Notes: generated from the sequence alone by a model not told the origin. Positions 7,120 to 15,748 are shown, counted from the first letter of the stretch. The stretch is DNA of 32,114 nucleotides from an uncultured Clostridia bacterium (GCA_904420285.1 CAJFUM010000064.1:1-32114), one strand, 5' to 3'. Numbers and translations: made by a program.

Positions 7120-8121
7120 ATGTCTGATAATATTTTAAAAAATATATTAGCACAATATAACAGAAAAAAAGTTAAAGCTGAATATGATGCTGAAATAAGA
7201 AAGCAAGAATTATATAAAAAATTTCCTCAATTGCAAGAAATAGATGATAAGCTAACTAGTTTAGCAATTTCAACTGCAAAATCTTTAATTAATAATAATG
7301 ATAAAGAGGTTTTAAATAAATTAAATAGTGATATTGATGCTTTAAAAAATAAAAAAATACAAATATTGAAATCTCTTAATATATCAGAAAATTATTTTCT
7401 GCCTAAGTATGAATGTAGTATATGTAAAGATACCGGATATGTTACTAACCAAGATTATGTGAGCTCAATGTGTAGTTGTTTAAAACAAAAATTATATGAT
7501 ATACAATATAATAAAGCTAATATATCTAATCTTAATACTCAAAATTTTGATACTTTCTCTGATATGTTTTATTCTGATGAAGTTAATGAGGAAAAATATC
7601 ATTCAAATATTTCTCCTAGAGAAAATATTAATATAATAAAAAAAATTTGCTTTAATTTTATAGAAAATTTTGATAATAAAGAACAACATAATTTATTATT
7701 TACTGGTAATACTGGCCTTGGTAAAACATTTCTTTCTAGTAGTATTGCTAATGAATTAATAAAAAAAGGAAAAAATGTTTTATATCAAACTGCACCTGTT
7801 ATGTTAGATAGTATAATAGATTATAGATTTGGAAAATCTAATTCTTCAAATGTATTAGATAGCATTTTAAATGTTGATTTATTAATTATCGATGATCTTG
7901 GGACAGAATGTATAAATAATATGAAATTTTCTGAATTATTTAATATAATAAATACAAGACTATTAAATCAAAATAAAATAACTAAAACAATTATTTCTAC
8001 TAATTTGAGTTTGAAAAATTTATATTCTAATTATGATGAAAGAATTGTTTCAAGAATTGTTGGCAATTACGATATATGTTATTTTTTTGGTGAAGATATT
8101 CGTTTTAAAATAAGAAAATAA
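7120..8121 (+). CDS. Replicative helicase loader, DnaI/DnaC family ATPase
   Basis: A 333-residue AAA+ ATPase that loads the replicative helicase at the origin. The N-terminal helical part is followed by a zinc-ribbon-like pair (C99, C102, C118, C120 in CSICKDTGYV and MCSCLKQ), Walker A GNTGLGKT at 196-203, Walker B LLIIDDLG at 254-261, a sensor STN at 293-295 and a likely arginine finger R312. The cysteine cluster and Walker motifs match DnaI/DnaC rather than the transposon protein IstB, and pairing with a DnaD-domain gene supports this. ATG 7120 is preferred over GTG 7108, because GTGAGG at 7108-7113 serves as its ribosome-binding site. A bidirectional terminator follows. Confidence 0.88.
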   Translation: MSDNILKNILAQYNRKKVKAEYDAEIRKQELYKKFPQLQEIDDKLTSLAISTAKSLINNNDKEVLNKLNSDIDALKNKKIQILKSLNISENYFLPKYECSICKDTGYVTNQDYVSSMCSCLKQKLYDIQYNKANISNLNTQNFDTFSDMFYSDEVNEEKYHSNISPRENINIIKKICFNFIENFDNKEQHNLLFTGNTGLGKTFLSSSIANELIKKGKNVLYQTAPVMLDSIIDYRFGKSNSSNVLDSILNVDLLIIDDLGTECINNMKFSELFNIINTRLLNQNKITKTIISTNLSLKNLYSNYDERIVSRIVGNYDICYFFGEDIRFKIRK

Positions 8122-8127
8122 AATAAA

Positions 8128-8170
8128 AAATAAAGGATATTAATCAATATGTAATTAATATCCTTTATTT
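8128..8170. terminator. Bidirectional terminator between the loader gene and the gyrA unit
   Basis: A 17-bp perfect stem, AAATAAAGGATATTAAT (8128-8144) with ATTAATATCCTTTATTT (8154-8170), with a 9-nt loop and T-rich sequence on both sides. It separates convergent genes. Confidence 0.85.
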
Positions 8171-8175
8171 TGGTT

Positions 8176-8442
8176 TTATTTAAATTTCTCATTTAAATTT
8201 TTTATTGTATCTAAAATAATTTTTCTACAATTTGATAGATCTCTATATTCTTTATCTAATTTATTTATAAAGCTATTTATCAAATTATCCTGCTCTTTTT
8301 TTAAATTTGCTAAAGTTGTTCCCTCTTCTAATAATTTATATGAAGGATATAATTCTAGCTCTACTAGAACCCTTAAATAATGTTCTTTTTTTGGATCTTT
8401 ATGATTTATTATTATCACTTCCTCTTTAGTCTTGCTTATCAT
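8176..8442 (-). CDS. Small unknown protein after gyrA
   Basis: An 88-residue charged, mostly helical protein that I do not recognise. It begins [22 protein letters not shown], and the second half (about 45-88) is likely coiled coil ([22 protein letters not shown]). There is one cysteine (C73) and no signal or membrane segment. The ATG at 8442 overlaps the end of gyrA by 17 nt and lacks a clear ribosome-binding site, so translational coupling is likely. A GTG at codon 9 directly follows AGAGGAA and is too close to use it. It shares the gyrA transcript and the terminator at 8128-8170. Confidence 0.6.
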   Translation of the reverse strand: MISKTKEEVIIINHKDPKKEHYLRVLVELELYPSYKLLEEGTTLANLKKEQDNLINSFINKLDKEYRDLSNCRKIILDTIKNLNEKFK

Positions 8443-10861
8443 CCATTGGTATTGTTTCTATACTTACTACTTTTCCTTCATTAGTTCTCATTAGAGTTAC
8501 CCCCTGTGTTGTTCTTCCTAATATGCTAATATCAGCAACTCTTAATCTAATTATTGTTCCTGTATCTGTAATAAGCATAACATCTTCATCATCACTTGCA
8601 ATCCTTATACCTACTAGGTTTCCTGTTTTTGGAGTTACTTTATATGTACTTACTCCTTTTCCTCCTCTGGTTTGAACTCTATATTCTTCTAATTCAGTCC
8701 TTTTTCCGAAACCATTTTCTGTTATTGCAAGTAAAGTTGCTTTACTTCCATGTATTATTGATTCCATACCTATAACATAATCATTATCGGCTAATCTAAT
8801 ACCTATAACACCTTGTGATACTCTACCTACAGGTCTAACATCTTTTTCATCAAATGTAATACAAATTCCTTCATGAGTAACTAATACTACATTATCTTCT
8901 CCATCAGTTAATCTTACATCGATAAGCTCATCATTTTCTTTTAAAGTGATTCCTATTAAGCCACTTTTTCTTACAGACATATATTCATTCAAGGCTGTTT
9001 TCTTTATTAAGCCATTTCTTGTAGCCATTAATAAATATTTTCCATCAGCAAAGTTCGCAATAGGTATAACAGCAGATATTTTTTCTCCACCGTCTAACAT
9101 TAGTAAATTTACAATTGCTGTTCCTTTAGCAGTTCTACCTGCCTCTGGAATTTCATATCCTCTTAATCTATATACCTTGCCTTTATTGCTAAAGAATAAT
9201 ATTGTATCATGAGTAGAAGCAGTAAATATTTGTTTAACAAAATCTTCTTCTCTAGTAGCTATACCAGTTATTCCTTTTCCCCCTCTTTTTTGGCTTTTAT
9301 ATGTATCTATTGGCATTCTCTTAATATATCCAAAATGAGTTAAAGCAACAACACACTGTTCCTCTTTTATTAAATCTTCTACTTCGAATTCTCCTTCAGC
9401 TGCAACTATTTTAGTTTTTCTATCATCACCAAATTTATCTTTAATTTCTAATAATTCTTCTTTAATAATATCATATACAAGTTTATCACTAGCTAAAATT
9501 GCTCTTAAATGTTCAATTAATTTCATTAATTCATTATATTCTTCTTCTATTTTTTCTCTTTGCAATCCAGATAAAGTCTTTAATCTCATATCTAATATAG
9601 CTTGTGCTTGTACGTCTGAAAGACCAAATCTTTCCATTAATCTTTCTTTAGCATCATCATATGAATTTCTAATTATATCAATTACTTCATCAATATTATC
9701 TAATGCTATTTTTAAACCTTCTAAAATATGTGCCCTAGCCAATGCTTTATCTAAATCAAATTGAGTTCTACGAAGAATTACATTTTTTCTATGGTCTATA
9801 TAATATTCTAAGCACTGTCTTAAAGTTAAAATTTTTGGTTCGCCATTTACTAAAGCAAGCATTATAACTCCAAAAGTTTCTTGCATTTGAGTAAATTTAA
9901 ATAATTGATTTAAAATTACTTGTGCATTTACATCTCTTTTTAGTTCTATAACAACTCTTACTTTTTCTTTTCTATCTGATTCATCTCTTACTTCTGATAT
10001 TCCTTCAATTCTTTTTTCTTTTACTAAGTTTGCAATATTTTCAATTAATTTAGCTTTATTTACTTGGTATGGTAGAGATCTAACAATTATTCTTTGTTTA
10101 TTTCCACTCATTTCTTCGATCTCTGCTTCTGCCCTCATTATAATTTTGCCTTTACCTGTAGTATATGCCTCTTTAATACCTTCTCTGCCTAATATTAATC
10201 CTTCTGTTGGAAAGTCTGGACCTTTTATTATTCCCATAAGTTGTTCATCTGTAACATTATCATCTTCTATAATTTTAATTATACCATTTATTACTTCTGT
10301 TAAATTATGTGGAGGAATGTTTGTAGCCATACCTACTGCAATTCCAGAAGATCCATTTATTAAAAGTGTAGGTATCTTAGCTGGTAAAACAGTTGGTTCT
10401 TGTAATCTATCATCATAATTTGGCATAAAATCTACTGTATTTTTTTCAATATCAGTAAGCATTGTTTCTGCAATTTTTGACATTCTTGCTTCTGTGTACC
10501 TCATTGCAGCAGGAGCATCTCCATCTACAGAACCAAAATTCCCATGTCCATCAATAAGTGGATATCTAAGTGAAAAATCTTGTGCCATTCTTACCATTGC
10601 ATCATATACTGAAGAATCTCCATGAGGATGGTATCTACCTAGAACAGAACCTACTGTATTAGCACTTTTTCTATATGGTTTATCTGAAGTAATTCCATCT
10701 TCATACATTGCATATAATATTCTTCTATGTACTGGCTTTAAACCATCTCTTACATCTGGAAGTGCACGAGAAACTATAACACTCATTGCATAATCTATAT
10801 ACGATGTCTTCATTTCTGTTTCAATATTTCTTTCAATAATTTTTCCTTCATTTTCTTCCAT
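8426..10861 (-). CDS. gyrA: DNA gyrase subunit A
   Basis: The breakage-reunion subunit of gyrase, 811 residues, normal for the family. The catalytic tyrosine is Y122 in [10 protein letters not shown]. The quinolone-determining region reads [17 protein letters not shown], with S83 and D87 in E. coli numbering, the susceptible form. A GyrA box ([10 protein letters not shown], near residue 530) identifies gyrase rather than topoisomerase IV ParC, and beta-pinwheel repeats fill the C-terminal third. The ribosome-binding site GGAAAGGA is somewhat far from the ATG. In many Firmicutes gyrA follows gyrB directly; here about 4.9 kb, with four T4SS genes, lies between them, and gyrA has its own promoter. 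Confidence 0.97.
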   Translation of the reverse strand: MEENEGKIIERNIETEMKTSYIDYAMSVIVSRALPDVRDGLKPVHRRILYAMYEDGITSDKPYRKSANTVGSVLGRYHPHGDSSVYDAMVRMAQDFSLRYPLIDGHGNFGSVDGDAPAAMRYTEARMSKIAETMLTDIEKNTVDFMPNYDDRLQEPTVLPAKIPTLLINGSSGIAVGMATNIPPHNLTEVINGIIKIIEDDNVTDEQLMGIIKGPDFPTEGLILGREGIKEAYTTGKGKIIMRAEAEIEEMSGNKQRIIVRSLPYQVNKAKLIENIANLVKEKRIEGISEVRDESDRKEKVRVVIELKRDVNAQVILNQLFKFTQMQETFGVIMLALVNGEPKILTLRQCLEYYIDHRKNVILRRTQFDLDKALARAHILEGLKIALDNIDEVIDIIRNSYDDAKERLMERFGLSDVQAQAILDMRLKTLSGLQREKIEEEYNELMKLIEHLRAILASDKLVYDIIKEELLEIKDKFGDDRKTKIVAAEGEFEVEDLIKEEQCVVALTHFGYIKRMPIDTYKSQKRGGKGITGIATREEDFVKQIFTASTHDTILFFSNKGKVYRLRGYEIPEAGRTAKGTAIVNLLMLDGGEKISAVIPIANFADGKYLLMATRNGLIKKTALNEYMSVRKSGLIGITLKENDELIDVRLTDGEDNVVLVTHEGICITFDEKDVRPVGRVSQGVIGIRLADNDYVIGMESIIHGSKATLLAITENGFGKRTELEEYRVQTRGGKGVSTYKVTPKTGNLVGIRIASDDEDVMLITDTGTIIRLRVADISILGRTTQGVTLMRTNEGKVVSIETIPMDDKQD

Positions 10862-10907
10862 TTTATTATTTCAGTCCTTTCCATTTGTGTAATTTTATTA
10901 CTCTTGT

Positions 10908-10937
10908 ATTATACTATAAATTGCTTTTATTTTGCAA
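10908..10937 (-). promoter_or_regulatory. Promoter of gyrA
   Basis: On the minus strand TTGCAA (10937-10932), an 18-nt spacer, then TATAAT (10913-10908), about 46 bp upstream of the gyrA start. This independent promoter fits the separation of gyrA from gyrB. Confidence 0.65.
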
Positions 10938-11032
10938 GTTTATATACAATTTTATTTCTCAAATTTTGCTTTTAAAACTTACTTTTATTTTAATAATTTT
11001 TATATATTTAATTTATTTAAAATAAAATTAAA

Positions 11033-11075
11033 TAACACCAAATTTATTTAATTCTTATTAATAAATTTGATGTTA
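11033..11075 (-). terminator. Terminator of the VirB4 module
   Basis: On the minus strand a 16-bp stem (11075-11060 with 11048-11033) has a single mismatch, an 11-nt loop, and T-rich sequence after it. It lies just beyond the stop of the last gene of the module and insulates gyrA from it. Confidence 0.75.
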
Positions 11076-11085
11076 CTTAATTAAT

Positions 11086-11802
11086 TTAGGTTAATAAATT
11101 TGCTAGTTCCAATTGTTCTTTTGTTAAATTGAAATCTTGTCCATTATTTTTAATTAACATATGTAAATTTTCTATTACTCTTGCTTCTTTTAATGTATTT
11201 TCAATTGGCATTAATTCTTTTAATTTTTCTTTTATTTTATTATATTCTCTTTCCATTCCTTCAAAGTCTTTATTATTAAAATATTCTTTCCAATTGCTCT
11301 CATATTTTGCTAATTTTTCTGTCCCATCAATTTGTTGCATAAATTCGTTTTCTATTTTATTACTTACACTATTTAAAATTGCATCTTTACCATTACTAAT
11401 TATACTTGCAACATTATCATTTATTAAACCAGATGAATTAGTTTTATTTATTACAGTATCTAACACACCAGATAATCCATCAATTAAACCTCCTGTTTTT
11501 ATTGCATCTCTAGCTTGTGAAACATTTTCAAATTTTCCGGTAAATATTCCAAGTATACTTTTCCCCATATTTATTGCTCCATTTATAGCAGTATCAATTC
11601 CTTCCTTCAATCCTCCAGTAAATAGAGCATCCTTTACTTCTATTATGCCATCTTCTGCAAAATCTGGTAGTAACATTCTTAATCCAACATCTAAAGCTGA
11701 ATTAATAACTTTTCCAAGTGTAGATTCTAAAAAAGAATTTTGTTCTTTTTCATTTACTAAATTATTTGTATTTTCTATATTTTGATTATTTTCTAAATCC
11801 AT
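11086..11802 (-). CDS. Unknown protein with internal repeats, last gene of the VirB4 module
   Basis: A 238-residue protein that I cannot assign to a family. The first 20 residues are polar and Asn/Glu rich. Residues 28-150 are Gly-rich and amphipathic and contain a repeat: KDALFTGGLKEGIDTAIN (57-74) resembles RDAIKTGGLIDGL...VLDTVIN (98-119), with a weaker third copy near 139-150. The C-terminal part (about 155-225) is charged and helical. There is no signal peptide, membrane segment or cysteine. The start is well supported by AGGAGG, 8 nt before ATG. It lies 12 nt after the CpaE-like gene, in the same operon, but its codon use is much less A/T-biased. It may be a substrate, chaperone or accessory factor of the apparatus; that is only an inference from position. 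Confidence 0.75.
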   Translation of the reverse strand: MDLENNQNIENTNNLVNEKEQNSFLESTLGKVINSALDVGLRMLLPDFAEDGIIEVKDALFTGGLKEGIDTAINGAINMGKSILGIFTGKFENVSQARDAIKTGGLIDGLSGVLDTVINKTNSSGLINDNVASIISNGKDAILNSVSNKIENEFMQQIDGTEKLAKYESNWKEYFNNKDFEGMEREYNKIKEKLKELMPIENTLKEARVIENLHMLIKNNGQDFNLTKEQLELANLLT

Positions 11803-11814
11803 TTTACATTCCTC

Positions 11815-13056
11815 CTATTTTAATTCTAAATTTTTATTTATATTTAAATATTCTTTTCTAATTTTTTTGCTTAAAAAATTATTTTTATTATTTTTATTTA
11901 TTAATTTATTATATTTATTATTATATTTTAAACTACCAATAATTTTAAATTCATTAAATATTTTTTTTAATAATTTTAAATCTATAGAATTTTCATTATA
12001 TTTATTAAATATAATTTTAAATTTATTTTTATTTATTTTATAATTATTTATATATTTATCTAATAATTTTATCGATTTATTTATTTCTAAAAAATTAGTA
12101 TCAGAAATAAATAAAATATAATCTGATAAATTCATAATAAATTTATTTAAATCATCATAATAATTACAATTTAAATCTATTAAAATATTATTATAATTAT
12201 TTTTTAAATTATTTATTATTTTGTTTATTTCTATTTTATATGTATCAATACTAATACTTTTATCATTTGTCTTTAATTCTGATTTATTTTTTAAATAAAT
12301 TAAATGCAATTTTTTATTTATTTTTATTATATTTTCTTTATTAAATTTATTTGAATTTAAATTAATCCCTAAAATTTTATGTATTGATTTATTATATAAA
12401 TCTAAGTCCATTATTAAAGTTTTATTTTTTAAATATCTATTGGATTTTCCTAGATTAATAGTTATTATACTTTTTCCTACTCCATTTGGACCTGTAATAC
12501 ATATAATTTTTGTATTTTTTTTAAAATTATTATTTATTATTTTTTGCTTATTTTTTTTCGTGTTTTTTTTAAATTTATTTAAATTAATCTTTTTTAAATT
12601 ATTTATAATATTAATTATAAAATTCTTTTTATTTTGTTTATCTAAAATTATTTTTTTTAAATTATCTATTTCTTCTTTTAAATTTTCTTCTATTTTTTTA
12701 TTTTCTTCATTATTAATAATTTCTAATAATTCTTCTTTATCAAATAAATTTCCTCTTACAATTTTTACATCATATTTTTTTAATTCATTTTCTAATTCAA
12801 TATTTTCTTTTTGAATAAAAATAATTATTATTAAATATTTATTAATTATTTTTATTTTATTTATTAAATCTTTTAATGAAATTTCTCCATTTAATTTTTC
12901 ATTAATTATTAAAATATTTATATCTTTATATTGTTCTAGAGTTTCTAAAATTCCTTCTTTATATTGAATATCTTTTCCAATAATATTTATATTTTTTTCT
13001 TTTTTTAAACTTTCGTTTAACATTTCATTTCCAATGGCAGTAATAATATTTTTCAT
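11815..13056 (-). CDS. CpaE/TadZ-like protein (receiver-like domain plus MinD/ParA-type ATPase)
   Basis: A 413-residue protein. Residues 1-115 look like a degenerate response-regulator receiver fold, followed by a Lys/Asn-rich linker (about 118-182) and a MinD/ParA-type P-loop domain with GPNGVGKS at 189-196 and a DLD motif at 217-219. This two-domain layout is that of CpaE/TadZ, which position secretion machines at the pole. The signature lysine of the MinD/ParA P-loop (KGGxGKT) is replaced by Pro190, so dimerisation or hydrolysis may differ. The gene is extremely A/T-rich: 23 G+C in the 360 bases 11881-12240. The product is dominated by Asn, Lys and Ile, yet the frame is intact and has an AAAGGAAA ribosome-binding site. 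Another possible parallel is VirC1, the ParA-like factor of the Agrobacterium T4SS. Confidence 0.72.
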   Translation of the reverse strand: MKNIITAIGNEMLNESLKKEKNINIIGKDIQYKEGILETLEQYKDINILIINEKLNGEISLKDLINKIKIINKYLIIIIFIQKENIELENELKKYDVKIVRGNLFDKEELLEIINNEENKKIEENLKEEIDNLKKIILDKQNKKNFIINIINNLKKINLNKFKKNTKKNKQKIINNNFKKNTKIICITGPNGVGKSIITINLGKSNRYLKNKTLIMDLDLYNKSIHKILGINLNSNKFNKENIIKINKKLHLIYLKNKSELKTNDKSISIDTYKIEINKIINNLKNNYNNILIDLNCNYYDDLNKFIMNLSDYILFISDTNFLEINKSIKLLDKYINNYKINKNKFKIIFNKYNENSIDLKLLKKIFNEFKIIGSLKYNNKYNKLINKNNKNNFLSKKIRKEYLNINKNLELK

Positions 13057-13119
13057 AATTATTTCCTTTATTTTTATAAAAATATTTAATTTAATTATTT
13101 TTTTATTATTTAAATTACA

Positions 13120-14994
13120 TTATTTATTTTTTTCAATTAATTCTTTTTCAAAATCTGCGGAATCAATTTTTATTAAAATATGTTCATCATCAACAAACAT
13201 TAAACACTCTCCTCTTTTTAAAGATTTTATTTCAATTTTTTCTTTTTCTGATAGATTAGTATATTGTTCTAATATTTTTATATTTTCTTCTTCTAATGAA
13301 AAAAATGTTTTTATACTAGAATTATTTATTATACTTTTTCCATAAGTTCCTTGTTCTAAACTAAAAATATCTGATATATCTTGTGTAATCGCAACTCCAC
13401 TTCCACCATATTTTCTAATTGTTTTAAATATTTTATATATAAAACTTGCAACATCTTTATTTGAAGTAACACCTATTAGCCTCCAAATTTCATCTAAATA
13501 TATTGCTTTTTTAATTTTTCTATCTTTTTTTATTTTATCCCAAAATAATTCTGTAAATAAATACATACCATATTTTAAATTTTCTTCTCCTAATTCATAT
13601 ACATCAGCAACAATTAATTTATTATTTAATTCTACATTGGTATAATTATTAAAAAATTTTAATGAGCCTTTTATAAATGGAATTAATTTTGTTTTAAATA
13701 TTTTTGTTTTATCATCTTGTGCTAAAATATTATAAAAGTCTTCTAATATTGGCATATCTTTGCTTTCTTTAAATATGGGATTTATATTTATTTTATTATC
13801 TTGTATTTTAAAAAGAGATTTATCATCAAAAGTAATACCTTTTAATTTATATAGTTCAATAAGTTTTTCTTCTAGTATTGCTCTATCCTCTTCATTAATA
13901 TTTCCAAATATTAAATTAAAGAAGCCTATTAATTTTCCTATTTTATTAGCTAAATATCCTTTCTCATCATCTTCTATACTTTCTTGTCTAATGTCAAAAA
14001 CATTTATGTATGTATTGGAACCAGGTCCTATTTTAAGTAATGTACCATTTAAATTTTCACATAAAATATTATATTCTCTTTCTGGGTCTATAATATATTG
14101 TTCTATACCTAAAAGCCTATATCTTAATATAAGCAATTTTGTATAAAAAGATTTTCCCGCACCAGATGTACCAAATATGCACATATTAGCATTTTTATAT
14201 TTATTTGTATTATATCTATCCACAAAAACTAGAGAATTGTTATAAATATTTGTTCCTACAAATATTCCATTTTCATCAAATATAGCTGACGAAATAAATG
14301 GATAAGTTGCAATTAAACCACTAGTAAGAACATTTCTTTTGCTTACTTCTTTTAATAATTTTGAATTTTCCATTAATGGTAAACATGCTCTAAAAGCATC
14401 TTCTTGCCTAAAATATGCTCTTCTTGTTTGTAAGCCTTTGCTTTGAATTATTCCTTCAATTTTATTTAATATATATTCTAATTCTTTTAAATCTTGTGAA
14501 TATGTATTTATATAAATATACAGATAATATAATTCTTCATTATTTATTTGCAATTCTTTTCTTATATATTTTGCATCATTATAAGTAAATGCTACTAAAT
14601 CAATGTCTTGTCTATTTTGATTATTTGATTTTAAATCAACTCCTACATTTCCAATATGATATGTTAAATCTCTAATTGTTTTATACGTATCTTGCTTTTC
14701 ATAATATATAGATATATTTACATTTATATTTGTATCAATAATTGATTTTAAAATTAATTCATCTTGTTCTCTAAAATAATTTATTATTAATAATGTGCAA
14801 TAATAATTATTATCAATTTCTAAAAATTTAGGATTTGATAGATTTATATATGATGGAGCTAAATAATCATTATCTGAAAAACTTCCATCTAAAAAAGTAT
14901 TATTTATTTTATTATTATTTTTATCTTTTTTATTTTTGCTTGTTTTATTTTCATTATTATTTTTATTTTTTATAATTTTATTTAAAATTTTCAA
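13120..14994 (-). CDS. VirB4/TraE-family T4SS ATPase
   Basis: The motor ATPase of a type IV secretion apparatus, 624 residues, at the cytoplasmic face of the membrane. After a Lys/Asn-rich N-terminus, residues 42-270 match the middle region of Firmicute VirB4 (DNDYLAPSYINL). Walker A FGTSGAGKS has K281, followed by the IIDPEREY segment (301-308), and Walker B is AIYLDEIWRL with D501-E502, all strong VirB4 marks. The usual N-terminal domain is missing here and is supplied by the preceding gene, as with the TraD/TraE and TrsD/TrsE pairs of pIP501 and pSK41/pGO1-type plasmids. The start is TTG 14994, 4 nt after AGGAGG (15004-14999). The gene is intact. Its gene partners VirD4, VirB6-like and PrgI are on the opposite strand about 9 kb away. 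Confidence 0.9.
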   Translation of the reverse strand: MKILNKIIKNKNNNENKTSKNKKDKNNNKINNTFLDGSFSDNDYLAPSYINLSNPKFLEIDNNYYCTLLIINYFREQDELILKSIIDTNINVNISIYYEKQDTYKTIRDLTYHIGNVGVDLKSNNQNRQDIDLVAFTYNDAKYIRKELQINNEELYYLYIYINTYSQDLKELEYILNKIEGIIQSKGLQTRRAYFRQEDAFRACLPLMENSKLLKEVSKRNVLTSGLIATYPFISSAIFDENGIFVGTNIYNNSLVFVDRYNTNKYKNANMCIFGTSGAGKSFYTKLLILRYRLLGIEQYIIDPEREYNILCENLNGTLLKIGPGSNTYINVFDIRQESIEDDEKGYLANKIGKLIGFFNLIFGNINEEDRAILEEKLIELYKLKGITFDDKSLFKIQDNKININPIFKESKDMPILEDFYNILAQDDKTKIFKTKLIPFIKGSLKFFNNYTNVELNNKLIVADVYELGEENLKYGMYLFTELFWDKIKKDRKIKKAIYLDEIWRLIGVTSNKDVASFIYKIFKTIRKYGGSGVAITQDISDIFSLEQGTYGKSIINNSSIKTFFSLEEENIKILEQYTNLSEKEKIEIKSLKRGECLMFVDDEHILIKIDSADFEKELIEKNK

Positions 14995-15014
14995 TATTCC
15001 TCCTTTTTTATATT

Positions 15015-15611
15015 TTAATTATTATTAAAATATATTCTAGTATTTAAAAATGAAAATAATATTTGTTTAATCTCTTCCTTTTCATTAATTGCAAGTACAA
15101 TGTTTCCACACCTAGATAAGCATTCTTTAATTTTAAAAAATTTATTATTTAAATCTTCAATAGCATAAGTTTCAATATCAAAAATTTCTTTTTCTTTATT
15201 TTCATATTTAATTATTATATAAAAATTTTTAGATGAAGATTTTTTATTATTATTTAATTCTTTAATAAATTGAATATATTTTTTAGATATTTCTTGTATT
15301 TCTTTTGATTCATAAATTTGGTTATTATTAATTTGATTAAAATGATTTGATAAATCCTCTTTATTACTTTGAATTAAAATTTGAAGATCAAAATTACAAG
15401 TTTTTAGAAATAATTTATATGAATTTAAAATTGCTTCTTTTTCTAAATTTGATTTTAAATTAAAATTAATGGGCTTTATTTTTATAATTTTTAAATATTT
15501 TTTATTTTCTATTTTTATTATTCCATTTTCTAATATTTTATCTATTTTGAGCCAATTTTGCGTGGATGTAGTGTCCTCTTGTTTATTAATTTGAATTTTT
15601 ACCACCTCCAT
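15015..15611 (-). CDS. VirB4 N-terminal-domain protein (TraD/TrsD-like)
   Basis: A 198-residue soluble protein that resembles the N-terminal domain of Firmicute VirB4 proteins: IDKILENGIIKIENKKYLKIIKIKPINF corresponds to the usual YxxGIxxxxxxxYSKTxxFxDINY segment, and the end ECLSRCGNIVLAINEKEEI...LFSFLN to the segment closing that domain. It lies 20 nt before the VirB4 ATPase gene and would complete it. Two polypeptides instead of one is known from TraD/TraE of pIP501. The start is uncertain: the ATG at 15611 has no upstream ribosome-binding site, and its own codons contain GGAGG (15609-15605). An ATT codon at 15596, 8 nt after that GGAGG, may be the true start. No other ATG exists in the frame. 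Confidence 0.72.
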   Translation of the reverse strand: MEVVKIQINKQEDTTSTQNWLKIDKILENGIIKIENKKYLKIIKIKPINFNLKSNLEKEAILNSYKLFLKTCNFDLQILIQSNKEDLSNHFNQINNNQIYESKEIQEISKKYIQFIKELNNNKKSSSKNFYIIIKYENKEKEIFDIETYAIEDLNNKFFKIKECLSRCGNIVLAINEKEEIKQILFSFLNTRIYFNNN

Positions 15612-15700
15612 AATAATATTTTTAAATTTTTAAATTTTTGAATAAATTTGTAGAAATAAAATTTGTAGATAAATAATTATTTTGAATAAAATATAATATC

Positions 15701-15729
15701 TATATACCATATTTTTATTTATAATGCAA
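15701..15729 (-). promoter_or_regulatory. Extended -10 promoter of the VirB4 module
   Basis: On the minus strand TTGCAT (15729-15724), a 17-nt spacer, then TATATA (15706-15701), preceded by a TG one base upstream. The leader to the first gene is about 90 nt, A/T-rich, with no clear structure. Confidence 0.55.
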
Positions 15730-15748
15730 CAAAAATCGATTTACAATT

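Noticed and set aside
11129..11785. Long open frames opposite the VirB4 module and opposite gyrA/gyrB as genes
   Set aside because: They mirror well-supported genes on the other strand, have no ribosome-binding sites, and their hydrophobic products arise from A/T-rich antisense codons.
2138..15611. A complete integrative or conjugative element
   Set aside because: No relaxase, integrase, origin-of-transfer nick site, replication gene or direct repeats flanking the T4SS genes could be found, and core chromosomal genes (dnaD, loader, gyrA) lie between the modules.
13120..15611. VirB4 broken by a frameshift
   Set aside because: Both parts have clean ends and their own ribosome-binding sites (AGGAGG before the large part). 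The split matches known two-gene versions, so a natural split is more likely, though a sequencing error is not fully excluded.
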